Assembly: GCA_947652375.1 (NCBI GenBank)
Contig: CANTCS010000011.1
Span: forward strand, 1-44,395
DNA length: 44,395 nt
Source: an uncultured Mollicutes bacterium
GTDB lineage: Bacteria > Bacillota_I > Bacilli_A > RF39 > UBA660
Reading direction: 5' to 3'
Below, piece after piece: positions 38,701 to 44,395 of the stretch (positions are counted from its first letter, which is position 1; each line of letters begins with the position of its first letter). The notes under the pieces are model-generated. The model saw nothing but the letters and a program-made list of their open reading frames with translations, searched no databases and had not been told where the DNA came from. A program made the position numbers and the translations under genes.

Positions 38701-40695
38701 ATGGGGAAATTTCACTATGTAGATGAAGTTAATAATATAGAAAAAGAAATAGAAGTGAATAAAGAGAATAGATTTGTTTTTATAGAAAATAAAAATAATG
38801 AAAAAGAAAATAGTTTTATTAACTTAGAAGATGAAAATATTTCTTTTAAAGAAGATAATTTTAATAATATAGAAGATGAGAATTTCTCTAGAAAAGATAT
38901 TATTTTGGATGATGAGGATAATGAAGAAATCTCTAGGTTAGAAGAAAATATTGATGAAGAAGATAGTTTTTCTAGAAATAATAGTGTTTTTGAAGAAGAT
39001 GATGAGGAAGATTCTAATAGAGAAGAAAATACTAATGAAGAAGATATTTTTTCAACAAAGGATATCATTTTCAATGATGAAGAAGATGAAGAAATTTCTA
39101 GCCTAGAAGAAAACATTGATGAAGAAGAGAGTTTCTCTAGAAATAATAGTGTTTATGATGAAGATGATGATGAGGAAGATTCTAATGGAGAAGAAAATAC
39201 TAATGAAGAAGATATTTTTTCAAGAAAGGATATCATTTTCAATGATGAAGAAGATGAAGAAATTTCTAGCCTAGAAGAAAACATTGATGAAGAAGAGAGT
39301 TTCTCTAGAAATAATAGTGTTTATGATGAAGATGATGATGAGGAAGATTCTAATGGAGAAGAAGATATTTTTTCAAGAAAGAATATCATTTTCAATGATG
39401 AAGAAGATGAAGAAATCTCTAGTCTAGAAGAAAATATTGATGAAGAAGAGCGTTTCTCTAGAAATAATAGTGTTTATGATGAAAAGGATGAAGAAATTTC
39501 CAGTCTAGAAGAAAATATTGATATAGAAAATGATGATGTTTCTAGTAAAGATGATTATGTTAATCAATTAGATGGTATTGATTTATCTAAATTAGTAAAA
39601 GAGGAAAAGAATCAAAAGAATAATAAAAAATCTGATAAATTTAAAGGAGTAAAAAAAGAGGTTAGTTATAAGAAAAGAGTAATATTGTCTTTACTTTTAT
39701 TAATAATTTTTGTTATACTTTTTAGTTTCTTTGTAAACAAAGCATTTATTTATAATAGTGAAAAAAGAATTAAATATTATGAAAATGGTAATATTGATTA
39801 TAAAGTTAATTTATTAGAAAATGATTTTTATGATAAACCATATTTAGATAAAAATATGATGTATGTTGCTAATTTAATAAAAAATATTAATATTGATTTT
39901 AAGTATATTTTTGATATTGAAGAAAAAACTTCAATGGATTTTGTTTATGAAGTAATAGGAGAATTAGTAATTGCTTCAGAAGAACAAGATGATGTCATAG
40001 GAAGTAAATCTTATTCTTTAGTAAAAAAGAAAGATTTTACTATGAAAAATAAAACTAGACAGGAAATTGAAGAGAAAATAGTTATTGACTATAATTACTA
40101 TAATGAAATAGCAAATAAATTTAAAATGGATTATGGTATTGATTCAAATAGTTATTTAAAAGTATATTTGAAAGTATATAAAAAGAACTATAGTGAAATT
40201 TCATCTTATAAAATTGATGAAACTAAGGATTTAGGTATTACTATTCCATTATCACAGAAGGCAATAAATATTAAACTTGATACAGAAAAATTAAATGGGG
40301 AATTTGAAGTTATCAGTAGAAATAGTAGTATTAGTGATGTAAGTATATTATATATAGTTTTATCAATAATATTTTTAATATTTGTAATTATTGCTTTTGT
40401 TAAGTTGTTGAAATTACTTATGTTGCTTATTGATAATAATAGTAAATATGATAAATATATAAAGAAAATTTTAACAGAATATGATAGACTGATAGTAGAA
40501 ACTTCTAATTTACCTGATTTTGGTAAAAATGAAATAATTAAAATCAGTAAATTTACTGAATTATTGGATGTAAGAGATAATTTAAAGTTACCAATTATGT
40601 ATTGCGTTGTAACTGAACATCATAAATCATATTTTTATATAAAAAAGGATAATGAAATATATCTTCTTACAATTAAAGAAGTAGACTTAATGTAA
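38701..40695 (+). CDS. Acidic repeat membrane protein with DUF5305-like ectodomain
   Basis: Acidic Glu/Asp/Ser/Asn repeats, then TM (RVILSLLLLIIFVILFSFF), ectodomain, second TM and cytoplasmic C-terminus, as in DUF5305 proteins associated with signal peptidases. Confidence 0.65.
   Translation: MGKFHYVDEVNNIEKEIEVNKENRFVFIENKNNEKENSFINLEDENISFKEDNFNNIEDENFSRKDIILDDEDNEEISRLEENIDEEDSFSRNNSVFEEDDEEDSNREENTNEEDIFSTKDIIFNDEEDEEISSLEENIDEEESFSRNNSVYDEDDDEEDSNGEENTNEEDIFSRKDIIFNDEEDEEISSLEENIDEEESFSRNNSVYDEDDDEEDSNGEEDIFSRKNIIFNDEEDEEISSLEENIDEEERFSRNNSVYDEKDEEISSLEENIDIENDDVSSKDDYVNQLDGIDLSKLVKEEKNQKNNKKSDKFKGVKKEVSYKKRVILSLLLLIIFVILFSFFVNKAFIYNSEKRIKYYENGNIDYKVNLLENDFYDKPYLDKNMMYVANLIKNINIDFKYIFDIEEKTSMDFVYEVIGELVIASEEQDDVIGSKSYSLVKKKDFTMKNKTRQEIEEKIVIDYNYYNEIANKFKMDYGIDSNSYLKVYLKVYKKNYSEISSYKIDETKDLGITIPLSQKAINIKLDTEKLNGEFEVISRNSSISDVSILYIVLSIIFLIFVIIAFVKLLKLLMLLIDNNSKYDKYIKKILTEYDRLIVETSNLPDFGKNEIIKISKFTELLDVRDNLKLPIMYCVVTEHHKSYFYIKKDNEIYLLTIKEVDLM
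38876..39525 (+). repeat. In-frame tandem repeat (168-bp unit, one 153-bp variant) within the DUF5305-like gene
   Basis: Units begin at 39037, 39205 and 39358; gatatcattttcaatgatgaagaagatgaagaaatttctagcctagaagaaaacattgatgaagaagag repeated almost verbatim. Confidence 0.95.
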
Positions 40696-40721
40696 AATAT
40701 TTAACTATAAATGTGCATATA

Positions 40722-40762
40722 ATATTGAATTAAAATATAAATAAAATGGTACGGTTGAGATT
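40722..40762 (+). repeat. Copy 1 of 41-nt conserved intergenic element
   Basis: ATATTGAATTAAAATATAAATAAAATGGTACGGTTGAGATT; 38/41 identical to reverse complement of 44355-44395. Confidence 0.9.
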
Positions 40763-40771
40763 TTAAAAAAG

Positions 40772-40801
40772 AAAAAAACCTATAAATATATAGGTTTTTT
40801 T
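40772..40801. terminator. Bidirectional terminator between DUF5305-like gene and rnjA
   Basis: A7-CCTATA-AATA-TATAGG-T7 perfect hairpin. Confidence 0.9.
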
Positions 40802-40804
40802 ATA

Positions 40805-42481
40805 TTATCTTTTTATATCTAAAATAATAGGTAAGATGATTGGTTTTCTACCAGTTAAATTGTTAATGTATGGATAAAGTGTATCTGTTATGTCATTTTT
40901 TAAGGTTGCAAAAGTAGATTTAGGATTTACTAGAGCATTTGTAATAGTTTGTTCTGCTTTATTTTCAATTTTATGAATTAGTTCTTCATTTTCGTTAACT
41001 AAAATAAATCCTCTTGTTGTAATATTAGGTTTAATTAACAGTTCTCTTTTTTTCATATCAACATTTACTATAACTACTAAAATTCCATCATTTGCCATAA
41101 TTTTTCGATCTTTAATTACTGCACCACCAATTTCTCCAATTCTATTTCCATCTACGTAAATATCAGCTCCTGGTTTGCTTTCTCCAGGTGTAATTATATG
41201 ATTTTTAATATTTAATGTATCTCCATTTTTTAAAATGAAGGTATTTTCTTTTGGAATTCCACAACTTATACCTATATTTGCTTGTTTTTTTAACATTCGA
41301 TAATCACCATGAAATGGCATTAAATATTTTGGTCTTATTAAACGAATCATTAACTTTACTTCTTCTTCATTAGCATGTCCTGATGTGTGAAGGTCGGCTA
41401 AAACATTATTTGTATAAACTTTGACACCTTTTAAATATAATTTATTAATTGTTTTAGAAATACTTAAAGCATTTCCTGGAATTGCACTTGATGAGAAAAT
41501 TACAACATCATCAGGTCTTAATTTTATTTGTTTGTGTGTACCATTAGAGATTCTTGATAAAGCAGCAAGAGGCTCTCCTTGACTTCCTGTACAAAGAATT
41601 GTTACTTCATTTGGTTTTAAATTATTAGCTTCTTCTGGCGAAATAAGTAGTTCTTTATGATCAATATATCCTCCAGTTAATGAGATATTTATATTGTTTT
41701 CCATACTTCTACCAAAAATACATATTTTCCGATTATGTTTAAAACAAGTTTCAAAAATATGTTTTACTCGATAAATATTAGAAGCAAAAGTTGCGATAAT
41801 AATTCGATTATTTTTACATTTTGTAAACATTTCATTTAAAGTTTCATCAACTACGGATTCACTATTTGAAAATCCTTCATTTAAAGCATTTGTTGAGTCT
41901 CCAATTAGAAGGTCAACTCCTTTTTCTCCTAATGATGCCATTTTATATAAATCTGCCATAGGTCCAATTGGAGTTAAATCAAATTTATAATCTCCTGTTG
42001 TTACGATTCTTCCATCAGGGGTGTTAATACTTATTCCATGTGAGTCTGGAATAGAGTGAGTTATTCTAAAAAATTCTATTTCTATTTCTTTAAATTTTAG
42101 TTTAGTTTGGTCGGAATATACGAATAAATTATCATATCTTATATTTCTATCTTGTAATTTTACTGCAATTAATTCTTTAGCATGATTAGGTGCATATATA
42201 GCAGGAATATTTATACTTTGTAGTAAAAATGGAATTCCTCCAATATGATCTTCATGTCCATGAGTAATTAAAAGGGCTTTAATTTTATCTTCATTTTCTT
42301 TTAAAAAAGTAAAATCAGGTAAAACATAATCAACTCCCATAAGTTCACTTTCTGGGAAACTAACACCGGCATCAATAATAACAATTGCGTCTTTATGCAT
42401 TACACAATACATATTTTTTCCGACTTCTCCTAAACCACCTAAAACAATTAGTTTTGTTTCATTGGTTTCTTTACTATTCAT
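40805..42481 (-). CDS. rnj: Ribonuclease J
   Basis: LITHGHEDHIGGIPFLL metallo-beta-lactamase motif, GDSTNA, CTGSQGEPLAALSRIS, HTSGHANEEEVKLMIRLIRPKYLMPFHGDYRML. Confidence 0.97.
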   Translation of the reverse strand: MNSKETNETKLIVLGGLGEVGKNMYCVMHKDAIVIIDAGVSFPESELMGVDYVLPDFTFLKENEDKIKALLITHGHEDHIGGIPFLLQSINIPAIYAPNHAKELIAVKLQDRNIRYDNLFVYSDQTKLKFKEIEIEFFRITHSIPDSHGISINTPDGRIVTTGDYKFDLTPIGPMADLYKMASLGEKGVDLLIGDSTNALNEGFSNSESVVDETLNEMFTKCKNNRIIIATFASNIYRVKHIFETCFKHNRKICIFGRSMENNINISLTGGYIDHKELLISPEEANNLKPNEVTILCTGSQGEPLAALSRISNGTHKQIKLRPDDVVIFSSSAIPGNALSISKTINKLYLKGVKVYTNNVLADLHTSGHANEEEVKLMIRLIRPKYLMPFHGDYRMLKKQANIGISCGIPKENTFILKNGDTLNIKNHIITPGESKPGADIYVDGNRIGEIGGAVIKDRKIMANDGILVVIVNVDMKKRELLIKPNITTRGFILVNENEELIHKIENKAEQTITNALVNPKSTFATLKNDITDTLYPYINNLTGRKPIILPIILDIKR

Positions 42482-42717
42482 AATTTCTCCTTTCTTTTTA
42501 ATTTTATAAAGAACTAACTATGAAATTATACTATACATTTTATGTTTTGTCTATAGTTATAGGGGGAACAATATATTTTGAGATAAGAAATTTTTGAATA
42601 TAAATATTTTAATAAAGTTGTATAATTATTCTAAAAAATTATTTATAATATCTCATATAAGTAATAAATCTTAACGATTTAGTTGTAAGCATGATATAAT
42701 GGTTGTAGGTGATATAG

Positions 42718-43746
42718 ATGGGGATTTTTAATAAAATAAAAAAAATGTTTCAAAGTGAAGAAAATATTGAAATAAAAGAAATGAAATCTGATGATAAAGA
42801 AGTAGTTGAAGATAGTAAAAATAATGTTGTAAAAGTATATGAAAAAGGACTTTCTAAATCAAGAGAGGGATTTGTATCAAAACTTGCTAATCTTACTAAT
42901 AAGTATAAAAAAATAACTGATGATTATTTTGATGAATTAGAAGAAATCTTAATAATGGCGGATATCGGTGTTAATACAGTAATGGAGTTTATTGATAAGT
43001 TAAGGGATAGAGTAAAAAAAGAAGATATTACTTCTCCTTTGGATTTAAAAGAAATTATTGTAGATGAGTTATTTATAATTTATGTAGATGATGAAGTTAT
43101 AAGTAATAAGATAACTTTTAGAGAAAATGGACCAACTGTTGTTTTATTTATAGGAGTTAATGGAGTAGGTAAAACTACAACTATTGGAAAATTAGCAAAC
43201 AAAATGAAAGATGAAGGGAAAAAAGTGCTACTTGTTGGAGCTGATACATTTAGAGCTGGAGCTGTAAATCAACTTCATGAGTGGAGTGAAAAAATTGGGG
43301 TTGGTTTCTTTGGTAAAGAAGAAAGTGATCCTGCAAGTGTAGTTTATGATGGTGTATCAAAAGCAATTGATGAGGAGTATGACATTGTTTTTATTGATAC
43401 TGCAGGTAGACTTCAAAATAAAGTTAATTTAATGAAGGAACTTGAGAAGATGAATAAAGTTATCGATGGATTAGTTGATGGGGGAGCAAGTGAAACTTTA
43501 TTAGTTATTGATGCTACAACAGGACAAAATGGTATTAGTCAAGCTAAGGCTTTTAAAGAAATTACTAATATAACAGGTATTGTATTAACAAAGTTAGATG
43601 GTACAGCTAAAGGTGGTATAGTTCTAGCAATTAAAGAAAGTATAGGAATACCAGTTAAATATATAGGACTAGGAGAGACAAAAGATGATTTAGCTGTATT
43701 TGATATAGAAAAATATATATATGGATTATTTAAGGATATGATGTAG
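42718..43746 (+). CDS. ftsY: Signal recognition particle receptor FtsY
   Basis: GVNGVGKTTTIGKLA, GADTFRAGAVNQL, DTAGRLQNKVNLMKEL, TKLDGTAKGG, GLGETKDDLAVFD. Confidence 0.97.
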   Translation: MGIFNKIKKMFQSEENIEIKEMKSDDKEVVEDSKNNVVKVYEKGLSKSREGFVSKLANLTNKYKKITDDYFDELEEILIMADIGVNTVMEFIDKLRDRVKKEDITSPLDLKEIIVDELFIIYVDDEVISNKITFRENGPTVVLFIGVNGVGKTTTIGKLANKMKDEGKKVLLVGADTFRAGAVNQLHEWSEKIGVGFFGKEESDPASVVYDGVSKAIDEEYDIVFIDTAGRLQNKVNLMKELEKMNKVIDGLVDGGASETLLVIDATTGQNGISQAKAFKEITNITGIVLTKLDGTAKGGIVLAIKESIGIPVKYIGLGETKDDLAVFDIEKYIYGLFKDMM

Positions 43747-44019
43747 ATGAAAAAAGAAGATAATAAAAAAAATAAGCTGTTAATATATCTTGTCTATCTT
43801 CAAATTTTTTTGGCTGTTATTTCAGGGGTCTTATTTATAATTTATTTATTTAATAATAAATATTTATTTTTAATGCAAATGTTTTTTGTCCTTGCTCTGT
43901 TATTAATGTCTTATATAAATCATAAAATTTATCATAAAAATAGCTTTATATGGATAACTTTAATTTTTGCAATTATATTAATTATAAATAGTATATTAAA
44001 TTATTTTGGAGTGTTATAG
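43747..44019 (+). CDS. Small membrane protein, unknown
   Basis: 90 aa with about three hydrophobic segments; start immediately follows the ftsY stop. Confidence 0.55.
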   Translation: MKKEDNKKNKLLIYLVYLQIFLAVISGVLFIIYLFNNKYLFLMQMFFVLALLLMSYINHKIYHKNSFIWITLIFAIILIINSILNYFGVL

Positions 44020-44313
44020 ATGGAAGATTTTGTATATTTTAATAATTTATATGATTTATATAATTGTTTATTAACTAGTAAACAAAAAATGTATTTTGAA
44101 GATTATTATTTTAATAATTTAAGTTTATCAGAAATGGCAGAAACTTATAAAGTTAGTAGAAATGCTATTTTTAAACAATTACATATTGTTACTGATAAAT
44201 TAAAAGAATATGAAAATAAGATGGGTTTGTTTAAAAAGAAAAATCAGTTGCTTAAAATTATAGAAAAGATTAAAGATGAAAATATAAAAAGAGAAATAGA
44301 AGAATTAATATAA
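44020..44313 (+). CDS. ylxM: YlxM/p13-like HTH protein (SRP-associated)
   Basis: NCLLTSKQKMYFEDYYFNNLSLSEMAETYKVSRNAIFKQLHIVTDKLKEYE. Confidence 0.9.
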   Translation: MEDFVYFNNLYDLYNCLLTSKQKMYFEDYYFNNLSLSEMAETYKVSRNAIFKQLHIVTDKLKEYENKMGLFKKKNQLLKIIEKIKDENIKREIEELI

Positions 44314-44314
44314 A

Positions 44315-44346
44315 AAAAAGTATTACTTAGTTTGTAATACTTTTTC
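44315..44346. terminator. Terminator after ylxM (potentially bidirectional)
   Basis: AAAAAGTATTAC/GTAATACTTTTT 12-bp stem. Confidence 0.85.
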
Positions 44347-44354
44347 TTTATTGT

Positions 44355-44395
44355 AATTTCAACCGCACCATTTTATTTATATTTTAATTCTATAT
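44355..44395 (-). repeat. Copy 2 of 41-nt conserved intergenic element (truncated by window end)
   Basis: Reverse complement ATATAGAATTAAAATATAAATAAAATGGTGCGGTTGAAATT; 3 mismatches to copy 1. Confidence 0.9.

Noticed and set aside
38715-39116. Minus-strand Ser-rich 133-aa ORF
   Set aside because: Antisense of the Glu/Asp repeats (GAA/GAT read as TTC/ATC); artefact of repeat composition.
40722-44395. Composite transposon bounded by the 41-nt inverted repeats
   Set aside because: The enclosed genes (rnj, ftsY, ylxM) are housekeeping and no transposase is present, so a transposon reading is unlikely; kept as a regulatory, ncRNA or inversion hypothesis instead.
1-44395. CRISPR array, tRNA/rRNA genes, prophage or IS elements
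   Set aside because: I saw no spaced direct-repeat array, no tRNA cloverleaf signatures, no rRNA sequence, and no integrase or transposase ORFs in the window.
1-44395. Mollicutes genetic code 4 (UGA=Trp)
   Set aside because: TGA terminates several genes (e.g. nth and the 20626-20970 ORF) and Trp residues in conserved positions are TGG; sporulation and peptidoglycan genes also argue against Mollicutes.

Overview
This is a very AT-rich (by eye) chromosomal window from a low-GC Gram-positive bacterium. It uses the standard code: TGA is a stop (e.g. nth, the 20626 ORF) and Trp is TGG. Gene content and order look like class Bacilli: ezrA–thiI–SASP–ackA; der near spoIVA and HU; cca–dnaD–nth–ponA–recU–gpsB–rnpB; rodZ/ymfM–pgsA–recA–rny; ftsY–ylxM. 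Three markers (SpoIVA, SpoVIF-like, alpha/beta SASP) suggest a spore-forming lineage or a recent descendant of one. The more unusual parts are: (1) a TasA/camelysin-like secreted protein, a SipW-type signal peptidase with a large multi-TM N-terminal extension, and a DUF5305-like membrane protein with a near-perfect 168-bp tandem acidic repeat; (2) a near-identical 41-nt element in inverted orientation at 40722-40762 and 44355-44395, each copy followed by a terminator, bracketing rnjA–ftsY–ylxM; (3) a complete MoxR–DUF58–DUF4381-like–VWA–VWA–TPR (Bat-type) operon directly upstream of spoIVA; (4) a decayed nuclease patch after rny, with a DUF1016/YhcG-N-like ORF lacking a canonical start codon and a PIN-like gene broken at an A7 tract; (5) two divergent tandem acetate kinases; (6) an SASP with a histone-H1-like Lys/Ser/Thr tail; (7) a prepilin-like protein where B. 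subtilis has the cysteine desulfurase beside thiI. All calls are by eye from sequence and the supplied ORF track; no searches were run.
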